A program made the position numbers and the translations under genes. A stretch of DNA of 64,000 bases from Ruegeria sp. AD91A (GTDB lineage: Bacteria; Pseudomonadota; Alphaproteobacteria; Rhodobacterales; Rhodobacteraceae). The stretch is from contig NZ_CP031946.1 of assembly GCF_003443535.1 (NCBI RefSeq), positions 1,922,001 to 1,986,000 of the forward strand, in the 5' to 3' direction. This document shows, one piece after another, positions 55,007 to 64,000 of the stretch. Position 1 is the first letter of the stretch; each line of letters opens with the position of its first letter. Under the pieces are notes generated by a model that ran no database searches, was not told the DNA's origin, and was given only the letters and a program-made list of their open reading frames with translations.

Positions 55007-58000
55007 TTATCCAAGCGCTTCGTCACAGCGCCCGCAAACACCCGCGTGGGTGTGACGGCCCACATCAGGCAGGATTTTCCAGCAGCGCTGACATTTCTCG
55101 CCTTCTGCTTTTTCGAATACGGCGGCAACGCCTTCGATTTCCGGCACACGGAACGCCTCGGCCGGGGCAGGATCGCCGGTCACCGTCAGACCCGAGGTGA
55201 TGCACATGTCGTCCACGTCGAACGTGGCCAGCAGATCGCGGGTGTCACCATCCTCGACATGCACAATCGGTGCCGCTTCGAGGCTGGAACCGATCACCTT
55301 GTCCTGACGCTGGATTTCCAGCGCGGCGGTTACGGCCCGACGCACACGACGAACCTTGGCCATGTTGGCCTCAAGCTCAGCGTCGCGCCAATCGGCGGGT
55401 GTATCCGGGAAGTCCACCAGATGGACCGAACTGTCGTCGCCCGGGAACCGCTCCAGCCAGACCTCTTCCATGGTGAAGACCAGAACGGGGGCCAGCCATG
55501 TGGTCAGGCGATGGAACAGAATGTCCAGCACGGTGCGGGCAGAACGACGCCGCAGGTTCTCGCCATCGCAATAAAGCGCATCCTTGCGGACGTCGAAGTA
55601 GAACGAAGACAGGTCTACGGTCGCGAAAGTGAACACTGCGCTGAACACGCCCTGGAAATCGAAGGACGCATAGCCCATGCGCACCTGCTCATCCAATTCC
55701 GCCAGACGGCTGAGAACCCAGCGCTCCAGGCGCGGCATGTCAGCGGGATCAACCCGATCCGCCTCGGTGAAATCGGCCAATGATCCCAGCATGAACCGCA
55801 TGGTATTGCGCAGGCGGCGATAGCTGTCGGCGGTGCCTTTCAGGATTTCCGGCCCGATCCGCTGGTCGGCGGTATAATCGGTCTGTGCCACCCACAGGCG
55901 CAGGATATCGGCGCCATATTGCTTGATGACCTCTTCCGGCACGATGGTGTTGCCCAGCGATTTGGACATCTTGTTGCCCTTGGCATCCAGCGTGAAACCG
56001 TGAGTCACCACGTTCCGGTACGGTGCGCGGCCCTTGGTGCCGCAGGCTTGCAGCATGGACGAATGGAACCAGCCGCGGTGCTGGTCGGTGCCCTCCATGT
56101 AGACATCGGCAATGCCATCCTCGGTTCCGTCCTCGCGATCGCGCAGAACGAACGCGTGGGTCGAACCCGAGTCGAACCACACATCCAGCACGTCAAAGAC
56201 CTGATCGCAGTCGTCAGGATTGACGATGCCGTCGAGGATCTTTTCCTTGAAGCCTTCGGTATACCAGACGTCTGCGCCGTCCTTTTCGAACGCCGCCTTG
56301 ATGCGGGCGTTCAGTTCTTCATTGCGCAGCAGGTAATCCGCATCGGTGGGCAGAGCACCTTTCTTGGTGAAACAGGTCAGCGGTACACCCCATGCACGCT
56401 GGCGCGACAGAACCCAGTCCGGGCGCGCTTCGATCATCGAGTACAGGCGGTTACGGCCTGTCTGCGGCGTCCATTTCACCAACTCGTCGATCGAACGCAA
56501 AGCGCGTTCGCGGATAGTGTCGCCCATCTCTCCCATGCCGTCGTCCAGTTTGCGGTCAACGGATGCAAACCACTGCGGCGTGTTGCGGTAGATGATCGGA
56601 GCCTTCGAGCGCCACGAATGCGGATAGCTGTGTTTGATCTTGCCACGTGCCAGCAGCCCGCCGACCTCGGCCAGCTTGTCGATCACAGCCTTGTTCGCGT
56701 CACCCTCACCGCCCTTGCGCGACAGGATGTATTTGCCGCCAAAAAACGGCAGATCGGCGCGGAAAGAGCCATCGTCCATCACGTTGTAGGTGATGACCTG
56801 TTCAAGCATTCCCAGGTCGCGATAGAGTTCGAATTCTTCCATGCCATGCGAGGGCGCGCAGTGGACGAAACCAGTGCCTTCGGTGTCGGTCACGAACTCA
56901 GCGGCGCGGAAGTCGCGGATATCGTCCCATTCGCCATTGCCGCCTTCGGCGCCAGCCAGCGGGTGAGATAAGCCAAGCGCACTAAGTTCTGCGGCAGAAA
57001 CGTCTCGCACACGAGACCACTGATCGTCATTGAGGCGTGCACGGCCGAGCACATCGGCCGCTAGATTGTCGGCCAAAAGGAACTTGTCGCCCACATTGGC
57101 CCAACACTCATCCGGCGTCCCGGTAACTTCGTACAGACCATAGGAGATGTCTCTGCCGTACACGACAGCCTTGTTGGATGGCATTGTCCAAGGTGTTGTA
57201 GTCCAGATTACGACATTCGCCCCAACCAATTGCTCGGCCAATAATTTCCTCGAAGCAGCGATCTGAGCTTCCAATTCATCCGCAGTTACCGGCGCGGGCT
57301 GATGGTCGGTGCCATGTTCGTAAATTTTCGCGGCGGCCTCTTTGCCGACTTCAAACTTAAACTCGGGCCGCGAAGTATCTGTTTCAGAGATCCTGAACTT
57401 CACCCAGATGGTGAAGCTTTCCTTGTCATGATACTCGACCTCGGCCTCGGCCAGCGCGGTTTTCTCGATGGGCGACCACATCACCGGTTTTGAGCCCTGA
57501 TACAGCGTGCCGTTCATCAGGAACTTCATGAACTCGTCGGCGATCACGGCCTCGGCGTGATAGTCCATGGTGATATAGGGATCGGGCCAGTTGCCAGTGA
57601 TGCCCAGACGCTTGAACTCTTCGCGCTGGATGTCGATCCAGCCTTCAGCGAACTTGCGGCATTCCTGACGGAAGTCGACGATGTTCACCTCGTCCTTGTT
57701 CTTGCCCTTCTTGCGGTACTGCTCTTCGATCTTCCATTCGATCGGCAAACCGTGACAGTCCCAACCCGGCACATAACGCGCATCAAAACCCATCATCTGA
57801 TGGCTGCGCACGATCATGTCCTTGATGGTTTTGTTCAGCGCGTGGCCGATATGCAGGTGGCCGTTCGCATACGGAGGACCATCGTGCAGCGTAAAGGGCT
57901 TGCGGCCCTCTTTTTCACGCAGGCGGTCATATACACCGATAGTCTCCCACCGTTCCAGCCATGCGGGTTCGCGCTTGGGCAAGCCAGCGCGCATGGGGAA

Positions 58001-58063
58001 ATCGGTTTTGGGCAGGTTCAGCGTGTCTTTGTAATCAGGTGTTTGGATCGTGTCGGCGCACAT
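55007..58063 (-). CDS. ileS: Isoleucyl-tRNA synthetase
   Basis: Charges tRNA-Ile with isoleucine. 1018 residues with class I motifs HIGH (71-74) and KMSKS (in GNKMSKSLGN), a CP1 editing domain with WTTTPWTMPSNKAV, an anticodon-binding domain, and a C-terminal zinc-binding region with two CxxC pairs (CQRCW...CGRC). Longer than E. coli IleS by about 80 residues, in keeping with alphaproteobacterial forms. The ATG has AAAGGA about 12 bases upstream. Shares the lysidine theme with tilS only functionally. Confidence 0.96.
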   Translation of the reverse strand: MCADTIQTPDYKDTLNLPKTDFPMRAGLPKREPAWLERWETIGVYDRLREKEGRKPFTLHDGPPYANGHLHIGHALNKTIKDMIVRSHQMMGFDARYVPGWDCHGLPIEWKIEEQYRKKGKNKDEVNIVDFRQECRKFAEGWIDIQREEFKRLGITGNWPDPYITMDYHAEAVIADEFMKFLMNGTLYQGSKPVMWSPIEKTALAEAEVEYHDKESFTIWVKFRISETDTSRPEFKFEVGKEAAAKIYEHGTDHQPAPVTADELEAQIAASRKLLAEQLVGANVVIWTTTPWTMPSNKAVVYGRDISYGLYEVTGTPDECWANVGDKFLLADNLAADVLGRARLNDDQWSRVRDVSAAELSALGLSHPLAGAEGGNGEWDDIRDFRAAEFVTDTEGTGFVHCAPSHGMEEFELYRDLGMLEQVITYNVMDDGSFRADLPFFGGKYILSRKGGEGDANKAVIDKLAEVGGLLARGKIKHSYPHSWRSKAPIIYRNTPQWFASVDRKLDDGMGEMGDTIRERALRSIDELVKWTPQTGRNRLYSMIEARPDWVLSRQRAWGVPLTCFTKKGALPTDADYLLRNEELNARIKAAFEKDGADVWYTEGFKEKILDGIVNPDDCDQVFDVLDVWFDSGSTHAFVLRDREDGTEDGIADVYMEGTDQHRGWFHSSMLQACGTKGRAPYRNVVTHGFTLDAKGNKMSKSLGNTIVPEEVIKQYGADILRLWVAQTDYTADQRIGPEILKGTADSYRRLRNTMRFMLGSLADFTEADRVDPADMPRLERWVLSRLAELDEQVRMGYASFDFQGVFSAVFTFATVDLSSFYFDVRKDALYCDGENLRRRSARTVLDILFHRLTTWLAPVLVFTMEEVWLERFPGDDSSVHLVDFPDTPADWRDAELEANMAKVRRVRRAVTAALEIQRQDKVIGSSLEAAPIVHVEDGDTRDLLATFDVDDMCITSGLTVTGDPAPAEAFRVPEIEGVAAVFEKAEGEKCQRCWKILPDVGRHTHAGVCGRCDEALG

Positions 58064-58227
58064 TGGGGGCGTCCTTTGGATGATCTGGTCGTACTAGGAT
58101 CGAAGCGGTCGGTGCGAAGTCTCAAACACCTTTGCCCGGCGTCTCGCGATATCAGAGCGCCGGGGATATAATTCGAATAATGATGGCCATCCGGTCATGC
58201 ATGGCCGCGCTTATATGACGCCTGCAC

Positions 58228-60936
58228 CTAATGGTCCAGAGGTTCCGCCCGTTGCAGCGAATGGCGCAGTTTCGCCCACCGGTTCAGCCACGCAAGACCA
58301 GCCAGAGCAAGACCCAGCGCCAGCAGCGAGAACACCCGGATCAGGCCACCCAGACCGGCAATGTCGATCAGGAAGACCTTGGCCACGGCCAGCCCGATCA
58401 CGGCCAAACCGGCTTTGCGCATTACGTCGGACCTGCGGGCCAGAGATTGATAGAATAGAGCGGCCCCGATCATCAGTAGAACGAGGGTATAGGTGTAGAG
58501 CTCGGGCTGCGTGACGCCATTGCCTTCATACATACCCCCTGCGCCCTGCCAGACGTGGCGGATCGCCAAGCCCAACCAAACTGCGGCCAACACCCCTGCG
58601 GCGGCATAGCTTCCTTGCATGATCTGTTTCGGCATTTCCCTGATTCGCCAAGCAAAACCCCAAACAACCAACGCAGGCAACAAATAGGCAATGGCGATTG
58701 AATTCAGAAGCGGCGGCCCAAGCACCGGGTCTGCGTTCGGATTCAGCAATGGGTTCTGGTCCGCCAATGCCAACATCAGATAGAAAAGACCATGAGCTGC
58801 AAAGAACAGAGCCAGCAGGTATCGAAGGTAGTTCAGCTTGCCACCCAGCCCGAACCTTTGCACCTGCGCAAACGCAAGCAAAAGCCAGATGACGGCCAAC
58901 AGACCCAGGCCCCAATGGCTGTTGTCAGCGCCGCCCTCTCCAAAGCCTTCGAGCCAACGCAGCAGCAACAATGAAAGCAGGATACCCGCTGTCGCCCAGG
59001 CCGCGCTTTCCAACAGCAGCGCCGCCAGGGGGCGTTTCAACGGACGCAAAAGCCACCAGCCCGCGACAAATCCCAATGTGGCCGCGCCGTAGACCATCGC
59101 CATTTCAAGCACCGGAGCGGAATTGGCCCAATCCAGACCCGGATCAAGCACCAAACGAACGGTAACAGTAAAGACACCCGCCCAGATAAACCAGCTCATC
59201 GGCGGCAAGATGAACCTGCGGTCCAACGCTGCTGCAACCACAACGCTGGCCACCAGAGCAACCGTGAGCGCCGATGAACTGAGCACGATGACGCAGGCGA
59301 ATACCAGACACGACAACGCGGACAGAGTGGCCAGAGCCGCTCGCATCCGGTCATCGCCGTCAACACGGGCAAAACGTTCTGCCAGAACCACCATCAGCAC
59401 AGCCAGTGCGATCGCATGGAGCGCCCAGGGGTAGGCTCCGATCACCAAAGCCGGATGCCAGCCAATTTCCAGCGCGATGGCCAGCAAAGGGGCAAAAAGC
59501 GCGGCTCCTCCGGCCCAGACGGCGCGATACTGGCTCGCCGTAAATGACCGCCATGCCATCAGGGCTGACATCAACGCTCCCAAGGCGACCAGCACAGTGA
59601 CCACCATCGGATAGTCCGCCTCGGGCGTTTCTGCGTAAGCCTCGGCGAACCTGTACAGAGCCGCGCCGTTCTCAAGCCCATGGGAGGCAACAAAAAACAC
59701 CAATCCGGCAGCAGGCAGAACAGTCAGGTCTTGCAACGCCGGTGCATCCTTGGTCCATAAGAGCAATGCCAGAATGAGGGCGGACAACAGGCTGACGCCT
59801 AACCAGAATTCAGCCTCTGTGTCCGCCCAATGCCAGGACAGGATCACCGTACTTGCCGCAATGGCTCCTACAGCCAGACGGGTTGGGAATTCGGGCCAAG
59901 GGCGAACCTTGGGATGGCGGATCATCTCAGACAGCATGGGGCCCGCATGATCCGGCCAAATGCGCCGCACCGGAATGGCGGTTGCGAAAAGCGCCAGCAC
60001 AGTTGCGGCGATCAAGTAACCAGGTTCTGTATTTGGGGCACTGGTCGCCAGGAGCAGGTTCGCCGCATATGCCCCGAACAGCGCTAGCACCGAAATCCAT
60101 GCCCAGCGCCGCACTGTATCGATACCCAGCCCCAAAACGGCAACCAACAGGAAATATGCATACAGCCAAGAGGGATTGTCGGACGCGCCTCCGACCAGGA
60201 AAGGAGCGGCAAAGGCTCCGATCAGACCGACCGCAGCCAGCAGTGGACCGTGGAACCACCCCAGAACAAGGCCCACCATCGCGATTACGACCATTCCTGT
60301 CAGTGCCGTTTCGGCACCGATCAGGTTATACAACTGGCGGGCAGACAGGATCGCCCCGAACAAAGTGACAAGCCCGGCACCGGAAAAGACCGAGGGTAAA
60401 TAGGCAGTGGCCGCCTCCTCATCATCCCCGAACTTCCGACGCAACACCTCGCCTGCAAGGATCAGAACAGCGCCGAAACCCAGGGCTGCAAAAACACGGG
60501 CCGCCGGAGGCAGCAAACCGTTTTCGACGCCGTATTGCACAAGGAAAATGCCAGCCAATGCTAGAGACAGGGCCGAAACCACATAAAACCAGTTCTCGCG
60601 CAGCCACGCGCCCAGAGCCGCAAACCTGTCGTGGCGAAACACTACAGCCGGTGAAGAAACGTCTGCATCCTGAGCGTCGGCACTGTTGTCTTCCTGCCGT
60701 TTTGGAGCCGACCAGGGTGCCGGCCTGCTCTGCTTCTCTTCTGCAGCAGGTTGCGGTGCAGGCGTTTCCTGTTCCGGTTGCGGCAGGACCGTCGCATCGC
60801 CTGAAGCCAAGGCGTCGATTTGCGCTTCCAGCTGCTCCACCCGGCGCCGCAACCGGGACTGTCCGACCAAAAGTGCAATCAATGTCACAGGGATGGCTAG
60901 AACAATCAGGCCAACAAAAACAAGCAGCGATTCCAA
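58228..60936 (-). CDS. Giant DUF2339 membrane protein
   Basis: 902 residues: an N-terminal membrane helix (about 3-24), a coiled-coil/linker segment rich in Pro, Gln and Glu (25-95), and then about 22-25 closely spaced hydrophobic helices to the end. This fits the DUF2339 family of very large bacterial membrane proteins of unknown role. Start TTG at 60936 has GGAG six bases upstream; no ATG is available nearby. Separated from ileS by 164 bp without recognisable features. Confidence 0.85.
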   Translation of the reverse strand: MESLLVFVGLIVLAIPVTLIALLVGQSRLRRRVEQLEAQIDALASGDATVLPQPEQETPAPQPAAEEKQSRPAPWSAPKRQEDNSADAQDADVSSPAVVFRHDRFAALGAWLRENWFYVVSALSLALAGIFLVQYGVENGLLPPAARVFAALGFGAVLILAGEVLRRKFGDDEEAATAYLPSVFSGAGLVTLFGAILSARQLYNLIGAETALTGMVVIAMVGLVLGWFHGPLLAAVGLIGAFAAPFLVGGASDNPSWLYAYFLLVAVLGLGIDTVRRWAWISVLALFGAYAANLLLATSAPNTEPGYLIAATVLALFATAIPVRRIWPDHAGPMLSEMIRHPKVRPWPEFPTRLAVGAIAASTVILSWHWADTEAEFWLGVSLLSALILALLLWTKDAPALQDLTVLPAAGLVFFVASHGLENGAALYRFAEAYAETPEADYPMVVTVLVALGALMSALMAWRSFTASQYRAVWAGGAALFAPLLAIALEIGWHPALVIGAYPWALHAIALAVLMVVLAERFARVDGDDRMRAALATLSALSCLVFACVIVLSSSALTVALVASVVVAAALDRRFILPPMSWFIWAGVFTVTVRLVLDPGLDWANSAPVLEMAMVYGAATLGFVAGWWLLRPLKRPLAALLLESAAWATAGILLSLLLLRWLEGFGEGGADNSHWGLGLLAVIWLLLAFAQVQRFGLGGKLNYLRYLLALFFAAHGLFYLMLALADQNPLLNPNADPVLGPPLLNSIAIAYLLPALVVWGFAWRIREMPKQIMQGSYAAAGVLAAVWLGLAIRHVWQGAGGMYEGNGVTQPELYTYTLVLLMIGAALFYQSLARRSDVMRKAGLAVIGLAVAKVFLIDIAGLGGLIRVFSLLALGLALAGLAWLNRWAKLRHSLQRAEPLDH

Positions 60937-61013
60937 CTGAGTCTCCGATCCTTTTGGAGGTCAAGCTATCTTGAGCCGCCGGCAAGTGACAGTCAGGAAA
61001 GCCGTGACCCGAC

Positions 61014-61496
61014 TTAAAACACGGAAATCTCCGGACGCGCGATCATCAGCCAGAGTATCGTCAGAACCGCCAGAAACGCCGGAATTCCGCAGACAAACCA
61101 GAACCGGAACAAACGGTAATAGTCCCGCGGCAGTTGCGTTCCCTTCTCTTCCGCCGTTCGTGCAAAATTTCGCAACCGGATTTGCACCCAGACGACTGGC
61201 AGCCAGAACAAACCGGTCAAAACATAGAGCACCAGAGACAGCACGATCCACCCTTCGCTCAAGGGCCACCCGATACGCAACGCAAGCAATGCGCCGGTTA
61301 CGGGCTGAACGATCACAGCGGTCGAGGTGAACAAAAGATCGGCCAGAACAACGATACCTGCCGTATGCGCAATGATGCGAGGATCGCCGTTGCGATGGGC
61401 CATCAGCATGAAAAAGGCGATCCCCGCGCCCGTGCCCAACAGCACGCAGGCACCAATGACATGCAGCCAACGCAGGACAAGGTCAGGGTCCGTCAT
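61014..61496 (-). CDS. DUF2269 family membrane protein
   Basis: 160 residues with four membrane helices (about 7-31, 43-71, 79-103, 136-155) and MTDPDLVLRWLHVIGACVLLGTGAGIAFFML at the N-terminus, the DUF2269 start with a conserved His. The ATG overlaps the stop of the upstream SDR-DoxX gene by four bases (ATGA), so the two are translated together. Function unknown. Confidence 0.85.
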   Translation of the reverse strand: MTDPDLVLRWLHVIGACVLLGTGAGIAFFMLMAHRNGDPRIIAHTAGIVVLADLLFTSTAVIVQPVTGALLALRIGWPLSEGWIVLSLVLYVLTGLFWLPVVWVQIRLRNFARTAEEKGTQLPRDYYRLFRFWFVCGIPAFLAVLTILWLMIARPEISVF

Positions 61497-62809
61497 CTGC
61501 GATCCAACATGGGCAGTGCGACAAGCGACAGGATCATTGCAGGCAGGATTTTCACCAAGGGCCCCAACGGGTCAGACCACAGGTCCGGCGCTGTGATCGA
61601 GGCGGCTATCAGATAGAACATGGCCACAGCAATCTGAGCCTGACAGGCCCGCGCAGCCCACGGGCGCCAGAGAATGGCCAGACCCAGAACGATGTCACCC
61701 AATGACCAGAACACAACACCGGCCAAAGCCATAGGTGCTGACCACCCTGCTCCGATCAGAACATCCGAGGCAGTGGACAAGCTGACCAATCCAAATAGCC
61801 CTGACAGTAGCCAGAACAGGCTGAGTGTCGCTACGACCAGCGGCATCAACAACGTCATCTGCGCAGTCAGCCTGTGTTCACGGGCACACGGAAGCGTGGC
61901 GTAGATGTCTGTCAGTGAAGCGACCCCGAGCCCAGATGCCGCCCTATAGGGCTCGGGATCCCCGGTCACGCCATCTGCCATGACTGTTAACGCTGTGCTT
62001 CGCAACGGGGATTTCCAGCCAACCCGGGCCAACCCATCTGCCAGCTCTGCAACGGCTTTTGTCAGGATAGGAGGTAAGGCCACAGTGAAGCGCGTTTCCG
62101 GAAACCCAAGCCATCTCCGGGTGCTGCGCACCACCTCAGCCAGGCTGTGAGGGGTATCTTCGACAAGGTCGTATGTGCCTTGCGGCAAGTGACCTGCAAC
62201 GGCGTCGGTCACTGCCTTGCATAAATCCTGCATTCCGACGCATTGAACAGGCGTGTCAGGGTAAGCCAGAGGCTGAACCCAGGGCACCGCGGCCAACATA
62301 CGCAGCAACGCGGTACCGCCATAGTCCGTCTGTCCAATGACCAGACCGGGCTTAAGTATCCAGAGCGGCACACCTGACGCGCGCAGCGCCGCATCTCCAG
62401 CCGCCTTGCTGCGCAGGAAATGCGTACTCGCCGCAGCTCCCGCACCAATGGCAGAAAACTGGACGACACTTGCACCATGATCCATGCAGCCGTCAGCCAA
62501 GGCTGCTATTGCAGTGTGGTGCACCGCTTCGAGGTCATCGTCTGCATTGTCCTGCAACGCGCCGGCGCAGTTTACCACGACATCCACATCAGTCAGCAGG
62601 TCCTGCCAGTCCTGCGCGACAAGCAACTCACGCAGGTCACCCTGTTTCAGCGAAACACCCGGCAGGATTTTTGACCCTTGCCCAAGATCGCGCACCATAC
62701 CCTGAACTGTTGCGCTTTCGGCCTGTAAAGCTCGTGTAACCGCAGCACCAATGAACCCATATGCGCCCAGAACCAAAACCTGTTTTCCAGAAAGATCGTG
62801 TCGTGACAT
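61493..62809 (-). CDS. SDR/NAD(P)-binding domain fused to DoxX-like membrane domain
   Basis: 438 residues: N-terminal NAD(P)-binding Rossmann domain with the GAYGFIG motif (G15-x2-G18-x2-G21) and NDUFA9/atypical SDR-like sequence up to about 300, then four membrane helices (about 310-435) resembling DoxX-like proteins. A soluble redox domain fused to a membrane part suggests membrane-anchored oxidoreductase work, perhaps quinone- or thiol-related; not established. The catalytic Y-x3-K of classical SDRs is not evident. Its downstream overlap with DUF2269 makes a probable two-protein unit. Confidence 0.82.
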   Translation of the reverse strand: MSRHDLSGKQVLVLGAYGFIGAAVTRALQAESATVQGMVRDLGQGSKILPGVSLKQGDLRELLVAQDWQDLLTDVDVVVNCAGALQDNADDDLEAVHHTAIAALADGCMDHGASVVQFSAIGAGAAASTHFLRSKAAGDAALRASGVPLWILKPGLVIGQTDYGGTALLRMLAAVPWVQPLAYPDTPVQCVGMQDLCKAVTDAVAGHLPQGTYDLVEDTPHSLAEVVRSTRRWLGFPETRFTVALPPILTKAVAELADGLARVGWKSPLRSTALTVMADGVTGDPEPYRAASGLGVASLTDIYATLPCAREHRLTAQMTLLMPLVVATLSLFWLLSGLFGLVSLSTASDVLIGAGWSAPMALAGVVFWSLGDIVLGLAILWRPWAARACQAQIAVAMFYLIAASITAPDLWSDPLGPLVKILPAMILSLVALPMLDRR

Positions 62810-62884
62810 TGGCCCATGCGCCCGTTTTCGATCACTCTACCCAACCGGGTGCAATTGAACAGTTATGACCGCCGGACTGCGACA

Positions 62885-63595
62885 TTACGGATGGAACAGG
62901 GACCCGACGAGATACGCGATCAGCGCGGCCAGCCCGCCAATCAATAGCGTCTCGAGCCCCGACCGCCACCAGGGGGCCAGTGACCACCGGCTTTTGAGCG
63001 CACCGATCGCAAAGAAGACCCCCATGGTCATCCAGGCAGACATCGCAAACGCATTCTGCACCGAGGCGAGAAACGGCAGCAGCGGGATCATCCCCGCCAC
63101 CAGAAAGGCAAAGAAGGTGGCCAGCGCCGCCTTCATCGGATGCGGGTCGACACTGCCCAGACCATATTCACCTTCGATCATCAGGTTGATCCAGTTTTCA
63201 GTGCTCGAGGTGATCTCTGCCGTAGCCTCATTCAGAATGTCGCCAGTCAGCCCTTTTTGCGCAAGGATCTCACGCACTTCTTCGCGCTCGCCATCCGGGT
63301 ACAACGCGATGTGGCGTTCCTCGACCGCGCGGATGCGGCGAATGTTGTCCAGTTCGGCCTTGGTGCCCGAATAATTGCCCGCAGCCATCGAAAACCCGTC
63401 AGCCAGAACATTCGCCAGGCCAAGCGCCACGATAACGAACGGGGAAAGACCTGCCCCGGCAACGCCTGCCACAATGGCAAACGTGGTGACGGATCCGTCG
63501 ATGCCGCCATAGACGACGTCGCGCAACACGCCTCGGCCGGGCGGTGCGTTGATCCGTTCGGCGATTTCCTGCGGGCTGTGACCGTGATCCGTCAT
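62885..63595 (-). CDS. VIT1/CCC1 family membrane protein (metal transport)
   Basis: 236 residues. The N-terminal cytoplasmic segment is followed by VVYGGIDGSVTTFAIVAGVAGAGLS (about 27-51) typical of the vacuolar iron transporter family, and helices near 165-185 and 210-230. Family members move Fe2+ or Mn2+ out of the cytosol; bacterial versions are less well characterised. AAGGAG is close to the ATG at 63595; the upstream frame to 63745 extends into non-family sequence. Confidence 0.85.
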   Translation of the reverse strand: MTDHGHSPQEIAERINAPPGRGVLRDVVYGGIDGSVTTFAIVAGVAGAGLSPFVIVALGLANVLADGFSMAAGNYSGTKAELDNIRRIRAVEERHIALYPDGEREEVREILAQKGLTGDILNEATAEITSSTENWINLMIEGEYGLGSVDPHPMKAALATFFAFLVAGMIPLLPFLASVQNAFAMSAWMTMGVFFAIGALKSRWSLAPWWRSGLETLLIGGLAALIAYLVGSLFHP

Positions 63596-63654
63596 GGCTG
63601 ACTCCTTCGACACATTCAGTGTGCCGAAGCGCAGGCCGGGCGCCTTGCTTTGGA

Positions 63655-64000
63655 TCAACCCTTGGAAAACAGGCCCTGCAAGGCGCGTTTGATGATGCCC
63701 CGCGTCGAAGGTTTGTGCCTGTCCGAGAACGGCAACGGGCGGCACACCTCCATCGCGGCCACACCCACACGGGCGCTGAGCGCCCCGTTGACCAGACCCT
63801 CTCCGAACCGGCGTGACAGTTTGCTGAGAACGGAACCACCCAGAACAGGCTCCAGCAGATCATCGCCAACTGCCACCGCTCCTGTCGCCACCAGATGCAC
63901 AAATACACTGCGGGTCAGGCGCCAGCCGCCCAGCGTGCCCGCGCGACCGCCATAGATTTCCGCAACCCGGCGGATCATCCGCAACGACGCTGCCAGCGCG
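63655..64000 (-). CDS. YcjF/TIGR01620-family membrane protein (partial, N-terminus outside)
   Basis: The visible 114 codons form the C-terminal part of a DUF697-type protein: LRMIRRVAEIYGGRAGTLGGWRLTRSVF, HLVATGAVAVGDDLL and LSARVGVAAMEVCRPLPF are characteristic of this family (YcjF). In E. coli the neighbour YcjX is a GTPase of the same unit; it would be expected beyond the right edge. The gene runs off the window, so its start is not visible. Confidence 0.85.
   Translation of the reverse strand, partial: ALAASLRMIRRVAEIYGGRAGTLGGWRLTRSVFVHLVATGAVAVGDDLLEPVLGGSVLSKLSRRFGEGLVNGALSARVGVAAMEVCRPLPFSDRHKPSTRGIIKRALQGLFSKG

Noticed and set aside
58064..58227. Gap before ileS examined for a T-box or other leader RNA
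   Set aside because: No T-box-like specifier/anti-terminator pattern or long hairpin was seen; T-boxes are also rare outside Gram-positive bacteria.
1..64000. Search for tRNA, rRNA, CRISPR arrays and insertion sequences
   Set aside because: No cloverleaf with intact T-loop, no spaced direct repeats and no transposase frame was recognised in the intergenic regions.

Overview
The window is a stretch of chromosome from an alphaproteobacterium, most probably a marine Rhodobacteraceae (Roseobacter-group) member. This is judged from gene content and order: a ctaC-ctaB-small ORF-ctaG cytochrome oxidase cluster, dprA-topA, a Tad pilus locus with D-W type Flp pilins, ruvCAB running into tol-pal, a TTG-started ftsH, a phosphatidylcholine synthase and a DUF1127 protein. 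The DNA is GC-rich and densely coding. I see no rRNA, tRNA, insertion sequence, prophage or CRISPR array. The species cannot be named from sequence reading alone.

Layout. 1-2435 (minus): aa3-type cytochrome c oxidase subunit II and assembly genes, divergent from tldD (2612) across a region that carries a perfect FNR-type palindrome. 4273-9614 (plus): dprA, topA and a two-subunit 3-oxoacid CoA-transferase; a lytic transglycosylase gene converges on it. 10873-21971 (plus): a Tad/Flp pilus locus in the order flp, flp, cpaB, cpaC, ompA-like lipoprotein, cpaE, cpaF, tadB, tadC, two TPR lipoproteins, prepilin peptidase. It is followed by an AAA+ ATPase of unknown role (22087). The pseudopilin genes tadE/F/G are not in this window. 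23435-26550: a DNA-repair pair, the Lhr-like ligase-associated helicase and PdeM nuclease.

26553-42973 (all minus): a membrane LytTR regulator; one-carbon genes folD and fhs with a chorismate mutase gene between them; a MOSC protein; ftsH; and a long closely packed run read as ruvC-ruvA-ruvB-unknown-ybgC-tolQ-tolR-tolA-tolB-pal-cpoB-tilS-ftsH. Several of its junctions are 4-base ATGA overlaps. It links Holliday-junction processing, envelope constriction/Tol-Pal, tRNA-Ile modification and membrane proteolysis.

43307-64000: a DUF1127 small protein, a one-helix membrane protein, prmA, an MFS transporter, priA, a small transaldolase, DUF484-xerC (4-base overlap), phosphatidylcholine synthase, a divergent GreA-like protein, ogt, a large membrane protein whose alpha/beta-hydrolase motifs are split by its membrane segments, ileS, a giant DUF2339 membrane protein, a DUF2269 protein overlapping an SDR-DoxX fusion, a VIT1-like protein and the end of a YcjF/TIGR01620-family gene.

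Most genes are housekeeping. The parts I find least explained are the membrane hydrolase (53007-54965), the AAA+ ATPase after the Tad locus, the protein between ruvB and ybgC that has no ATG start, the membrane LytTR regulator, the GreA-like orphan, and the FNR-like box between ctaC and tldD.
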